64,000 nucleotides of DNA from Simplicispira lacusdiani (GTDB lineage: Bacteria > Pseudomonadota > Gammaproteobacteria > Burkholderiales > Burkholderiaceae_C). The notes beneath the pieces are model-generated. The model searched no databases. It saw nothing but the letters and a program-made list of their open reading frames with translations, and was not told the DNA's origin. The stretch is taken from assembly GCF_003604195.1 (NCBI RefSeq), contig NZ_QXGR01000012.1, forward strand, positions 58,759 to 122,758, given 5' to 3'. Made by a program: the position numbers and the translations under genes. Of this stretch, positions 20,570 through 28,233 are shown in pieces. Each line of letters opens with the position of its first letter. Positions within the stretch are counted from its first letter, which is position 1.

Positions 20570-21007
20570 TCAGCGCTTCAAGCTGTCGCGGATCTCGCGC
20601 AGCAGCACGATGTCCTCGGGCGTGGGTGCCGGTGCGGCCGGGGCGGCGGGTTCGGCGGGTGCTTCGCGCTTGAGGCGGTTGATCTGCTTGATCATCATGA
20701 AAATGATGAAGGCGAGGATGAGGAAGTTCACCGCCACGGTGATGAAACTGCCGTAGGCGAACACCGGAACGCCGGCCTTCTTGAGCGCATCGAGCGTCAT
20801 GGCCGTGCCCTCGGGCGCCGTGCCGAGCACGAGGAACAGGTTGGAGAAATCGAGCTTGCCGAACACCAGGCCGACGACCGGCATGATCAGGTCGGAAACG
20901 ACCGAATCGACGATCTTGCCGAACGCGCCGCCGATGATCACGCCCACGGCCAGGTCGATGACATTGCCCTTGACGGCGAATTCGCGGAATTCCTGCAGCA
21001 TTCCCAT
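20570..21007 (-). CDS. mscL: Large-conductance mechanosensitive channel
   Basis: 145 residues: N-terminal amphipathic helix '[33 protein letters not shown]' running into TM1, a periplasmic loop, TM2 ('[18 protein letters not shown]') and a charged C-terminal bundle helix. Opens at extreme membrane tension to release solutes. The stop lies two bases beyond the pdxA stop, so the two genes converge almost without a gap. Confidence 0.95.
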   Translation of the reverse strand: MGMLQEFREFAVKGNVIDLAVGVIIGGAFGKIVDSVVSDLIMPVVGLVFGKLDFSNLFLVLGTAPEGTAMTLDALKKAGVPVFAYGSFITVAVNFLILAFIIFMMIKQINRLKREAPAEPAAPAAPAPTPEDIVLLREIRDSLKR

Positions 21008-21131
21008 AAATACCTCCCGATAGACGAACGATGCGCCAAGTATCGATCAATTCGGCTGTCCGTGCCGTGCATCGGAAGGCGCCAAAGCGCTTCCATGGCG
21101 CGCGCGGAGGGATTGGCGCTTTTCACTCCGC

Positions 21132-21137
21132 TACAAT
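21132..21137 (+). promoter_or_regulatory. Possible -10 element upstream of petA
   Basis: TACAAT 43 bp before the petA ATG matches the -10 consensus well; the -35 region is not clear at normal spacing. The region between mscL and petA is the only place for the bc1 operon promoter. Confidence 0.35.
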
Positions 21138-21179
21138 TTATGGTTGACCCAACCCTAGCGATGATCATCGAGGACCCCC

Positions 21180-21779
21180 ATGAGTGACACTCCAATCGAC
21201 TCCAGCAAACGGACGTGGCTGATCGCGACCGGCTGCGCGGGCGCTGTGGGCGGCGTGGCAACCGCCGTTCCTTTCGTGAGTACTTTCCAGCCATCGGAGA
21301 AGGCCAAGGCCGCCGGTGCTGCAGTCGAGGTGGATATTTCCTCGCTCAAGCCGGGGGAGCGTGTCATCGTCGAATGGCGCGGCAAGCCGGTCTGGATCAT
21401 CAAGCGCACGCCCGAACAGCTGGCCGATCTGCCCAAGATCGATGCGCAGCTCGCCGATCCCAAGTCCGAGCGCAAGCCCGCCGAGTTCACACCGCCCTAC
21501 GCGCGCAACGGCCACCGCTCCATCAAGCCCGAGATCCTCGTGGCCGTGGGCATCTGCCCGCACCTGGGCTGCTCGCCCTCGGAAAAATACACCCCCGGTC
21601 CCCAGCCCTCGCTGCCCGATGACTGGAAGGGCGGTTTCCTCTGCCCCTGCCATGGTTCGACCTTCGACCTGGCCGGCCGCGTGTTCAAGAACAAGCCGTC
21701 GCCCGACAACCTCGAAGTGCCTCCGCACATGTACCTGTCCGATACGCGCCTGCTCATCGGTGACGACAAGAAAGCCTGA
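21180..21779 (+). CDS. petA: Ubiquinol-cytochrome c reductase, Rieske subunit
   Basis: 199 residues. A twin-arginine-like N-terminus (SSKRTWL) precedes the membrane helix, fitting Tat export. The Rieske cluster motifs are C126-P-H128-L-G-C131 and C155-P-C157-H158-G-S, including the disulphide pair C131/C157 typical of bc1 Rieske proteins. First gene of petABC; it takes electrons from quinol at the Qo site and passes them to cytochrome c1. Confidence 0.95.
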   Translation: MSDTPIDSSKRTWLIATGCAGAVGGVATAVPFVSTFQPSEKAKAAGAAVEVDISSLKPGERVIVEWRGKPVWIIKRTPEQLADLPKIDAQLADPKSERKPAEFTPPYARNGHRSIKPEILVAVGICPHLGCSPSEKYTPGPQPSLPDDWKGGFLCPCHGSTFDLAGRVFKNKPSPDNLEVPPHMYLSDTRLLIGDDKKA

Positions 21780-21790
21780 AGGACCACGCC

Positions 21791-23203
21791 ATGGCTGAAT
21801 TCAAGGAAATCTCTCCCAACGCTTCGGCGGGCGCCAAGCTCACGAACTGGTTCGAAAACCGCTTCCCCACGGCATTCGACGCCTACCGCGTCCACATGTC
21901 GGAGTACTACGCACCGAAGAACTTCAACTTCTGGTACATCTTCGGCTCGCTGGCCCTGCTGGTGCTGGTGATCCAGATCGTCACCGGCATCTTCCTCGTG
22001 ATGCACTACAAGCCCGACGCCGCCAAGGCCTTCGAGTCGGTCGAGTACATCATGCGCGACGTGCCCTGGGGCTGGCTGATCCGCTACATGCACTCCACCG
22101 GTGCTTCCGCGTTCTTCGTGGTCGTCTACCTGCACATGTTCCGTGGCCTGCTCTACGGCAGCTACCGCAAGCCGCGCGAGCTGGTCTGGATCTTCGGCTG
22201 CGCCATCTTCCTGGCGCTGATGGCAGAAGCCTTCATGGGCTACCTGCTGCCCTGGGGCCAGATGTCGTACTGGGGTGCCCAGGTGATCGTGAACCTGTTC
22301 GCCGCCATTCCCTTCGTCGGTCCCGACCTGGCCCTGCTGATCCGTGGCGACTACGTGGTGGGCGACGCCACGCTGAACCGCTTCTTCAGCTTCCACGTCA
22401 TCGCCGTGCCGCTGGTGCTGCTGGGCCTGGTGGTGGCGCACTTGCTGGCGCTGCACGACGTGGGTTCCAACAACCCCGACGGCATCGAGATCAAGGGCCC
22501 CAAGGCCCCCAAGGACGCCAAGGGCAAGCCGCTCGACGGCATCCCCTTCCACCCGTACTACACGGTGCATGACATCCTGGGCGTGTGCCTGTTCCTGATG
22601 GCCTTCAGCGCGGTGGTGTTCTTCGCCCCCGAGGCCGGCGGCTATTTCCTGGAGTACAACAACTTCATCCCGGCCGACCCGCTGGTGACGCCGGCGCACA
22701 TCGCCCCGGTCTGGTACTTCACGCCCTTCTACTCGATGCTGCGCGCCATCACCAGCGAGATGATGTACGCCCTGATCGCCTGCGTGGTGCTGGGTGCCGC
22801 GTTCGGCGTGCTCAAGGGCCGCATGCCTGCGGTCTTCAAGGGCGCCATTGCCGTGGCCGCCGCCGTGGGCGTGGTGCTGATGCTCTCCATCGACGCCAAG
22901 TTCTGGGGCGTGGTGGTGATGGGCGGCGCCGTGATCATCCTGTTCTTCCTGCCCTGGCTCGACTGCAGCCCGGTCAAGTCGATCCGCTACCGTCCGAGCT
23001 GGCACAAGTACGTGTACGCCGTCTTCGTCGTGAACTTCGTGATCCTGGCCTACCTGGGCGTGCAGCCCCCGTCGCCGATCGGCGAGCGCGTCTCGCAAGT
23101 GGGCACGCTGTTCTACTTTGGCTTCTTCCTGCTGATGCCGTGGTGGAGCCGTCTGGGCGAGCCCAAGCCCGTGCCCGACCGCGTCACCTTCGCTGCGCAT
23201 TGA
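21791..23203 (+). CDS. petB: Cytochrome b of the bc1 complex
   Basis: 470 residues, longer than mitochondrial cytochrome b because of inserts and extra C-terminal helices common in proteobacteria. 'IQIVTGIFLVMHY', 'RYMHSTGASAFFVVVYLHMFRG' and 'FHVIAVPLVLLGLVVAHLLALHDVGSNNPDG' carry the four haem-ligand histidines, and 'PEAGGYFLEYNNFIPADPLVTPAHI' contains the ef-loop equivalent. It starts 11 bp after petA. Confidence 0.96.
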   Translation: MAEFKEISPNASAGAKLTNWFENRFPTAFDAYRVHMSEYYAPKNFNFWYIFGSLALLVLVIQIVTGIFLVMHYKPDAAKAFESVEYIMRDVPWGWLIRYMHSTGASAFFVVVYLHMFRGLLYGSYRKPRELVWIFGCAIFLALMAEAFMGYLLPWGQMSYWGAQVIVNLFAAIPFVGPDLALLIRGDYVVGDATLNRFFSFHVIAVPLVLLGLVVAHLLALHDVGSNNPDGIEIKGPKAPKDAKGKPLDGIPFHPYYTVHDILGVCLFLMAFSAVVFFAPEAGGYFLEYNNFIPADPLVTPAHIAPVWYFTPFYSMLRAITSEMMYALIACVVLGAAFGVLKGRMPAVFKGAIAVAAAVGVVLMLSIDAKFWGVVVMGGAVIILFFLPWLDCSPVKSIRYRPSWHKYVYAVFVVNFVILAYLGVQPPSPIGERVSQVGTLFYFGFFLLMPWWSRLGEPKPVPDRVTFAAH

Positions 23204-23219
23204 GCTGGAGCCGAACACC

Positions 23220-23963
23220 ATGAAAAAAATCATCCTCACGTTCATCGCGGCGCTGGGCCTGGCCGCTGGCGCGGCCCATGCCGCTGGTGGCAGCACCATG
23301 GCCTGGGACAAGGCGCCCAACAAGACCAACGACCTGCCGGCCCTGCAGAACGGCGCCAAGCTGTTCGTCAACTACTGCGTGGGCTGCCACTCGGCGGCAT
23401 TCATGCGCTACAACCGCCTCACGGACATCGGCCTGACCGAGCAGCAGATCAAGGACAACCTGCTGCTGACCACCGACAAGATCGGTGAGACCATGAAGGC
23501 CAACATCGATCCCAAGCAGGCCAAGGAATGGTTCGGCGCCAACCCGCCCGACCTGACCGTGATCGCCCGCTCGCGCGCCGGCCACGGCGGCACGGGCGCC
23601 GACTATCTGTACACCTTCCTGCGCAGCTTCTACCTCGACGAAGCCAAGGCCACGGGCTGGAACAACCTGCTGTTCCCGAACGTCGGCATGCCCCACGCCC
23701 TGTGGGAACTGCAAGGCACCCGCCATGCCGTGTTCGACGAGAAGACCCACGCCTTCAAGGGCTGGGAGCAGGCCGCCCCCGGCAAGCTCAGCGCGCAGGA
23801 CTACGATAAGGCGGTCGGCGATCTGGTCGGCTATCTGCAGTGGATGGGTGAACCGGCCCAGAACAGCCGCGTGCGCATCGGCGTGGGCGTGCTGATCTTC
23901 CTGGCGGTCATGACCCTCTTCGCCTGGAGGCTCAACGCGGCTTTCTGGAAAGACGTCAAGTAA
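23220..23963 (+). CDS. petC: Cytochrome c1 of the bc1 complex
   Basis: 247 residues: Sec signal peptide (cleaved near AHA-AGG), haem-binding C53-V-G-C56-H57, and a C-terminal membrane anchor ('VGVLIFLAVMTLFAWRLNAAFW'). A methionine in 'LLFPNVGMPHALWEL' is the likely sixth haem ligand. Last gene of petABC, followed by a hairpin. Confidence 0.95.
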   Translation: MKKIILTFIAALGLAAGAAHAAGGSTMAWDKAPNKTNDLPALQNGAKLFVNYCVGCHSAAFMRYNRLTDIGLTEQQIKDNLLLTTDKIGETMKANIDPKQAKEWFGANPPDLTVIARSRAGHGGTGADYLYTFLRSFYLDEAKATGWNNLLFPNVGMPHALWELQGTRHAVFDEKTHAFKGWEQAAPGKLSAQDYDKAVGDLVGYLQWMGEPAQNSRVRIGVGVLIFLAVMTLFAWRLNAAFWKDVK

Positions 23964-23980
23964 GGCATCTCGCCTTCCCT

Positions 23981-24002
23981 GCCGCGCCCCCAAGGGCGCG
24001 GC
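23981..24002 (+). terminator. Hairpin after petC
   Basis: gccgcgccc / gggcgcggc, a perfect 9-bp stem with a 4-base loop, 17 bp after the petC stop. Only a weak T-rich tail (tgtttct) follows, so termination may be partial and sspA could be partly co-transcribed. Confidence 0.55.
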
Positions 24003-24066
24003 CCTGTGTTTCTAGAGTGGGCGCTCCCATGCGTTCCACTCTTTTGGTTTTTAGGAGTCTCTAGCC

Positions 24067-24678
24067 ATGATGGTGCTTTACTCGGGTACGACCTGCCCCT
24101 TTTCCCACCGCTGCCGTTTCGTGTTGTTCGAGAAAGGCATGGACTTCGAGATCCGTGATGTCGACCTCTACAACAAGCCCGAAGACATCAGCGTGATGAA
24201 CCCCTACGGCCAGGTGCCCATCCTGGTCGAGCGCGACCTCATCCTGTACGAGTCGAACATCATCAACGAGTACATCGACGAGCGTTTCCCCCACCCGCAG
24301 CTCATGCCCGGCGACCCGGTGGACCGCGCCCGCGTGCGCCTGTTCCTGCTCAACTTCGAGAAGGAACTGTTCGTTCACGTCAACACGCTGGAATCGCGCG
24401 CCACCAAGGGTAACGAGAAAGCCCTGGAAAAGGCCCGCGCCCACATCCGCGACCGCCTGACCCAGCTCGCTCCCGTGTTCCTGAAGAACAAGTACATGCT
24501 GGGCGATAACTTCTCCATGCTCGACGTGGCCATCGCGCCGCTGCTGTGGCGCCTGGACTACTACGGCATCGACCTGAGCAAGAACGCCGCGCCGCTGCTG
24601 AAGTACGCCGAGCGCATCTTCTCGCGCCCCGCCTACATCGAGGCGCTGACGCCCTCGGAAAAGGTCATGCGCAAGTAA
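24067..24678 (+). CDS. sspA: Stringent starvation protein A
   Basis: 203 residues with a glutathione-transferase fold: N-terminal thioredoxin-like part ('LYSGTTCPFSHRCRFVLFEKGMDFEI') and C-terminal helical part. SspA binds RNA polymerase with sigma-70 and helps stress and stationary-phase transcription. A ribosome site (aggag) precedes the ATG. It is followed by sspB as in most proteobacteria. Confidence 0.94.
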   Translation: MMVLYSGTTCPFSHRCRFVLFEKGMDFEIRDVDLYNKPEDISVMNPYGQVPILVERDLILYESNIINEYIDERFPHPQLMPGDPVDRARVRLFLLNFEKELFVHVNTLESRATKGNEKALEKARAHIRDRLTQLAPVFLKNKYMLGDNFSMLDVAIAPLLWRLDYYGIDLSKNAAPLLKYAERIFSRPAYIEALTPSEKVMRK

Positions 24679-24711
24679 GCGCCGTTTCGCCTCCTTCACG
24701 CACGCCGGCCC

Positions 24712-25212
24712 ATGAACGAACAGGAATCCACCTCCACGCGCCCCTACCTCATCCGTGCCCTGCACGAGTGGTGCACCGACAACGGCTTCACGCCGTACAT
24801 CGCGGTGCGCGTGGACGATTCCGTTCAGGTGCCGCGCGAGTACGTGAACGACGGCGAAATCGTGCTCAACGTCGGCTTCGACGCCACCAGCGGCTTGCAG
24901 CTGGGCAATGAATACATCGAATTCAAGGCCCGCTTCGGCGGCAAGCCGCGCGACATCATGGTGCCCGTGGGCCGCGTGATCGCCATCTACGCGCGCGAGA
25001 ACGGCCAGGGCATGGCCTTCCCGCCGCCGGTGGATCTGCTGCCCGAGGCGGCGCCTGGCCCGGACGAGGCACCGTCCGACGCGGGCAGCCCTGAAAGCGG
25101 TCGTGTCGTGCAGTTGGTCGCCAGCGAACCTGGCGCGGACAGCGACGGCGACGATCCCCGCCCCCCGCCCACGGCGGGTGCCGGCCGGCCAGCGCTCAAG
25201 CGCGTGAAGTAA
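24712..25212 (+). CDS. sspB: ClpXP protease specificity-enhancing factor SspB
   Basis: 166 residues. The folded adaptor domain (about 1-110; 'RPYLIRALHEWCTDNGFTPYIAVRVDD', 'NVGFDATSGLQLGNEYIEFKARFGG') binds ssrA tags; the acidic, proline-rich tail ends with 'ALKRVK', the ClpX-docking element. It tethers ssrA-tagged proteins to ClpXP. Paired with sspA. Confidence 0.94.
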   Translation: MNEQESTSTRPYLIRALHEWCTDNGFTPYIAVRVDDSVQVPREYVNDGEIVLNVGFDATSGLQLGNEYIEFKARFGGKPRDIMVPVGRVIAIYARENGQGMAFPPPVDLLPEAAPGPDEAPSDAGSPESGRVVQLVASEPGADSDGDDPRPPPTAGAGRPALKRVK

Positions 25213-25245
25213 CCCCCCGGGCCCTCGCGCGCGCTGGTTCGCGCG

Positions 25246-25251
25246 TAAAAT
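25246..25251 (+). promoter_or_regulatory. Likely -10 element of the tRNA-Thr gene
   Basis: TAAAAT ends nine bases before the first base of the mature tRNA; no clean -35 is visible in the GC-rich sequence before it. Confidence 0.35.
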
Positions 25252-25260
25252 ACCCCCTTC

Positions 25261-25335
25261 GCCGATTTAGCTCAGTGGTAGAGCAACCGCCTTGTAAGCG
25301 GTAGGTCGTCAGTTCAATCCCGACAATCGGCACCA
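25261..25335 (+). tRNA. tRNA-Thr (anticodon TGT), CCA encoded
   Basis: A full cloverleaf can be drawn: acceptor gccgatt/aatcggc, D arm with ctcagtggtagag, anticodon stem accgc/gcggt enclosing the loop cttgtaa (anticodon TGT at 25293-25295), T arm with gttcaatcc, discriminator A and encoded CCA. Its last 45 bases are repeated exactly at 49172-49216; the 3' part here is therefore contributed by the integrated element. Confidence 0.95.
25291..25335 (+). repeat. attL: 45-bp direct repeat (left end of element)
   Basis: Identical over 45 bases to 49172-49216. The identity begins in the anticodon loop and ends at the encoded CCA, the usual crossover zone of tyrosine integrases that target tRNA genes. 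Confidence 0.93.
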
Positions 25336-25758
25336 AATTTCCCTTTGTAAATCAACAACTTATGTTGTTTCGAGTTGCAGGGGCTTTCACTCAATTGCAC
25401 CCACTTTCAGTGGTTCAGTGTGACAAGAGTGTGCCAAGCTGCAGAGAAAGTTGTTGCGCAAAAACAACAGTTTGTTTCTCCTGTTGTATGGACTTGCATA
25501 CAGTGCTTTGAGTCAATACACTGATTTCAGTGCCGTTCTTTCGTTCAGCACAACGCCGCGATGACTCGTGTTTGCGCTTTTGGCGCCAAAAAACAACACG
25601 AAGAATGAACCTCACTGCAACAACGCCGCCATCCTCAACTCCGCTGGGTGGGCTCGTGAGGGAAGGCTAAGTTGGTAGCACAGAGGGCCAAGTTTTCACT
25701 TGGTTGGAGAAGTAGCCTTCTCCGCCCCTTCGTCGGGGAAAAGTGCATCAGGAGGTCT
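25336..25758. other. Left-end non-coding region of the element
   Basis: No convincing gene. The stretch has inverted repeats built on aacaac/gttgtt (25354-25369 and 25450-25468), further single copies downstream, and a 21-base sequence (25418-25438) repeated near the right end. It probably holds integrase or excisionase binding sites and the promoter of the first gene. Confidence 0.55.
25418..25438 (+). repeat. Candidate arm-type integrase site, left
   Basis: gtgtgacaagagtgtgccaag matches 49090-49110 at 20 of 21 bases in the same orientation. Both copies lie about 60-80 bases inside the att repeats, the position expected for arm-binding sites. Confidence 0.5.
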
Positions 25759-25818
25759 ATGGCCGCGCGCCAAGCGCAGCTATGCCTTTCTGTTGCACAA
25801 AATGCCAATTCCAGCTGA
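25759..25818 (+). CDS. Possible leader peptide upstream of the AlpA-like gene
   Basis: A 19-codon frame starts at an ATG with the best ribosome site in this region (aggagg, three bases before the ATG, tight spacing) and stops 14 bases past the start of the next gene, which lacks its own good site. The layout suggests translational coupling. It is too short to judge by composition and could be chance. Confidence 0.35.
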   Translation: MAARQAQLCLSVAQNANSS

Positions 25819-26128
25819 TTCTGCTGCGCCGTCTGACGTGGCGTTTAAAACCCTCACCGCCAAGGAGCTTGCGCTCATCCTGGGCAAATCCGTCGCATCG
25901 ATTCGCGGAGACCTGAGCCGCTGCCCTGCGCGGCTTCCTCCTGCAGTTCGCATCCCTGGCGGTGGCCAAGCCTTGTGGCTTGAGGCCACTGTTCTTGCCT
26001 GGCTTCAGTCCTATGAGACCGCCAGCCGCCCCAGCCCCAAGCAGGGGACAACCCGCCGCCGAGGGCGCCCCTCCAAAGCTGAACAACTCCGCCGCGCGAG
26101 TGCGGCGGCGGCAGGAGGCGCAGCATGA
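25802..26128 (+). CDS. Small DNA-binding protein, AlpA/excisionase-like
   Basis: 108 residues. Residues about 14-70 ('FKTLTAKELALILGKSVASIRGDLSRCPARLPPAVRIPGGGQALWLEATVLAWLQSY') look like a MerR/AlpA-type winged helix: a helix-turn-helix, a short wing around the proline-rich turn and a tryptophan helix. The basic tail contains an AT-hook-like 'RRRGRPSKAE'. Such proteins are commonly excisionases or regulators of integrative elements. The ATG at 25802 lacks a ribosome site of its own; a leader frame overlaps it. The stop overlaps the next start (ATGA). Confidence 0.65.
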   Translation: MPIPADSAAPSDVAFKTLTAKELALILGKSVASIRGDLSRCPARLPPAVRIPGGGQALWLEATVLAWLQSYETASRPSPKQGTTRRRGRPSKAEQLRRASAAAAGGAA

Positions 26129-26487
26129 GCGGGGATGCAATTGTTCATGAGGGGCGTGAACGCTATTCCGTGCCGGTTCATCGCGCCGCGTTGCGGGATT
26201 CGCGCCTCAGTTGGGGTGCTCGCGGGCTTTTTGCCTTTCTCTGGGACCTGCCGTCGAACTGGACGCCGTGTGCGGCCCACCTGAAGAAAATGGGGCCGGA
26301 CGGTCGGGACGCTGTACGCGCGCGACTGGCGGAGCTAGAGGCGGTGGGTGCGCTGCGGTTCGAACGGATCCCCGGGGAAGGGGGACGGTTCTCGGGAACG
26401 CGTTGGGTGATTTTGTCGCCGGCAGCCTGGGCGCGCGAGGCGCCCTTGCGCGGCGGCGAGGGCTGCGCGGACGCCGACCAGGACTGA
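26125..26487 (+). CDS. Helix-turn-helix protein of the element
   Basis: 120 residues, coupled by ATGA overlap to the gene before. 'YSVPVHRAALRDSRLSWGARGLFAFLWDLPSNWTPCAAHLKKMGPDGRDAVRARLAELEAVGALRFERI' reads as a winged helix-turn-helix of the kind found in replication initiator-like or regulatory proteins on plasmids and islands. The end is followed at once by a strong inverted repeat. Its role (replication of the excised circle, or control of mobility genes) is not shown. Confidence 0.6.
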   Translation: MSGDAIVHEGRERYSVPVHRAALRDSRLSWGARGLFAFLWDLPSNWTPCAAHLKKMGPDGRDAVRARLAELEAVGALRFERIPGEGGRFSGTRWVILSPAAWAREAPLRGGEGCADADQD

Positions 26488-26493
26488 TGGCCG

Positions 26494-26534
26494 GGGAAGA
26501 CCGAGAGTCGGAAAATCCAACTCTCGGTCTTCCC
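26494..26534. repeat. 15-bp perfect inverted repeat
   Basis: gggaagaccgagagt and its exact reverse complement flank an 11-base loop, starting seven bases after the preceding stop codon. No T-run follows, so it is not a standard terminator; it may be a replication or protein-binding structure. Confidence 0.7.
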
Positions 26535-26633
26535 GGGCCTCGGAATTCCCGAGCCTCGGCTTTAGCCGTACTAAGGTTCTCCAAGGAGAAGGTTCCCCAA
26601 GGAGAAGGGCCTCCCAGCGGGGCTGTGCCCCTG

Positions 26634-26653
26634 CCCCCCTGAATTCAGGGGGG
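26634..26653. repeat. Perfect 20-bp palindrome
   Basis: cccccctgaattcagggggg reads the same on both strands. Confidence 0.8.
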
Positions 26654-26933
26654 AGATTTAAACACGGGGTTCCTTCTATTTCAGCCGCCTTCAAGCGCGC
26701 GCAGCGCCGCAGGCGCGAGCACGGTTGTTGGCGGAACACCTTGCAGCGGTTGATGAGTTAACCCGCGCGTGGCGGCTCGCTCGTGCCTGTGAAATGGCCC
26801 CCAGAGGGGGCGGGGAAGCACCCCCAACGGGAGGCCTGCGGCCCCCCGGCCCCCCGCCCTCTACGGGGCGGCTCCCCCCGCTGGTCTCCATCGGGCCCGG
26901 GAGCTGCCATTGATGCGCCACTGCGCCGCATTG

Positions 26934-26966
26934 AAAAAGCCCACCTGTAATCAGGTGGGCTTTTTT
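26934..26966. terminator. Bidirectional Rho-independent terminator
   Basis: Stem agcccacctg/caggtgggct with loop taat, flanked by A and T runs on both sides. On the minus strand it comes directly after the stop of the 199-residue unknown gene; on the plus strand it insulates the left-end genes. Confidence 0.9.
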
Positions 26967-26968
26967 AT

Positions 26969-27568
26969 CTAAATTCCATTCAGACTCAGCATTTCATGTC
27001 CCTCAACCAACCGCAGAAATTGCTTGAGCTCGGATTCACGCACCGAATCCATGAAATCAACGCCCTCTTCTGTCGGAAATCTTGACTGTTGATCAATTGT
27101 CAGTACGCCTAGCTCTTGACGATTGCTGGCTTCAACACATGCAATGTATTCAGAAAGAGATTTTATCAATGCGGCTTTCTTTTTCTCCCATAGCCTGCCG
27201 AAGTCTCTAATATCGCTAACAAGCTGCTCGGGATCCTGAGAATCCAAGATTGATTCGGATGAATGCCGAAGTCCGCATTGTTGCGGCAACAAATCATGCT
27301 CCCTTGCCTTGGCAATGAATCTCTTCAAAGTCAAGAAGTCCATTGAGCCATCGCTATTTATATCGGCGTAGCGCTCGAATTTAATTCTCTCACTGTCTGC
27401 CAAAAGGTTGGTAGATATTCCACTCAAGGCGGCGGCAAGCTCAGAGGGGGATTTGCCTGAATACTTCAGTGCCTTGTTTACCCAGTAAAAAGTAAGCTCG
27501 TTTCTCTTTTGAAAGCGCGGCTTGACTCGCTGCGGCATTTGTTTTGCGGATGCTGTATCCGTGGACAT
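26969..27568 (-). CDS. Unknown protein, AT-richer than its neighbours
   Basis: 199 residues with no family I recognise. It is hydrophilic, mostly helical by appearance, without signal peptide or membrane segment. Residues about 28-60 ('FQKRNELTFYWVNKALKYSGKSPSELAAALSGIS') could form a helix-turn-helix. The start at 27568 is set by a ggagg site five bases upstream. Base composition is clearly lower in GC than the rest of the element, suggesting separate origin. It is divergent from the mob genes and ends at a strong terminator. A regulator of mobilization is possible but unsupported beyond position. Confidence 0.6.
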   Translation of the reverse strand: MSTDTASAKQMPQRVKPRFQKRNELTFYWVNKALKYSGKSPSELAAALSGISTNLLADSERIKFERYADINSDGSMDFLTLKRFIAKAREHDLLPQQCGLRHSSESILDSQDPEQLVSDIRDFGRLWEKKKAALIKSLSEYIACVEASNRQELGVLTIDQQSRFPTEEGVDFMDSVRESELKQFLRLVEGHEMLSLNGI

Positions 27569-27819
27569 ATTGACCTCCGTGTTGGTTCCGAACAAGTTTG
27601 CGCGCCCCTTGCGTTCTCATTTGTTCGGACGGCTTAAATGGTATCGCATTAAATCGGTCTCGTGCGATTGGATTTGGTGGGGAGCAAGCCATGTCGATTA
27701 CCGGTGTTCCACCGGCAATCGACGCTTGCTGGGGGTGCCCCCAGACCCCTGACCACTCCCTCCGGGTCGCAGTCGAAAAACCGGCCTTCCACTCCCTCCG
27801 GTCGCAGCAGGAAAACCAA
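27569..27819. other. Candidate oriT region upstream of mobC
   Basis: Contains a stem-loop ccggtg-ttc-caccgg (27701-27715), a g/c hairpin gggggtgccccc (27731-27742) and two direct repeats of ccactccctccgg(g)tcgcag (27753-27772 and 27789-27807), all immediately before the mobC start. Hairpins plus direct repeats next to MobC and relaxase genes are the usual layout of an origin of transfer. No nic consensus was recognised. Confidence 0.5.
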
Positions 27820-28233
27820 ATGGATGCACGCAAGATGGAAAAAATTCGAGCTCGGAAAAACGATTCGGCGCTGCCCCTGGCGGAAAAACGACGTGAGTAT
27901 GTGACGGTCTGGATGACGCCAGCCGAGAAGGCCGCCGCTGTAGAAAACGCGCGGCGCGCGGCCCTCCCTATGTCCAGCTTCAGCCGAAAAGTGCTGCTGG
28001 AATCCGTCGTTCCCCAGGCAGCGCCAAGCCCTGATTGGATGCGGGCCTATTCAGAAACCGCTCGCTGGTCCGGCCTCCTAAATCAGATTGCGCACCAACT
28101 CAATAGCGCGAGCCTGCAGGGGCTTCTGGAATCGGCAATTTCCAGCCGCTGCTCAGACCTGGAGTTCGTGATTTCCGCCATGGCCCAAGACGTTGACGAG
28201 TTGCGGGCAAAGATTCTAAAAATGGCTGGCTAG
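27820..28233 (+). CDS. MobC-like plasmid mobilization accessory protein
   Basis: 137 residues. The segment 'REYVTVWMTPAEKAAAVENARRAALPMSSFSRKVLLES' is the ribbon-helix-helix-like MobC core, followed by the usual 'NQIAHQLNSAS' helix. MobC proteins bind oriT and help the relaxase nick. The ATG at 27820 is chosen because the sequence upstream in frame is unlike coding sequence and contains the oriT-like repeats. The stop TAG overlaps the relaxase GTG start. Confidence 0.8.
   Translation: MDARKMEKIRARKNDSALPLAEKRREYVTVWMTPAEKAAAVENARRAALPMSSFSRKVLLESVVPQAAPSPDWMRAYSETARWSGLLNQIAHQLNSASLQGLLESAISSRCSDLEFVISAMAQDVDELRAKILKMAG

Larger units (their letters stand above)
26488..26933. other. Palindrome-rich non-coding region
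   Basis: No convincing gene. It holds three strong inverted repeats: a 15-bp stem with 11-base loop (26494-26508/26520-26534), ttctccaaggagaa (26577-26590) and a perfect 20-bp palindrome centred on gaattc (26634-26653). The right part is C/G-homopolymer rich. Confidence 0.6.
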
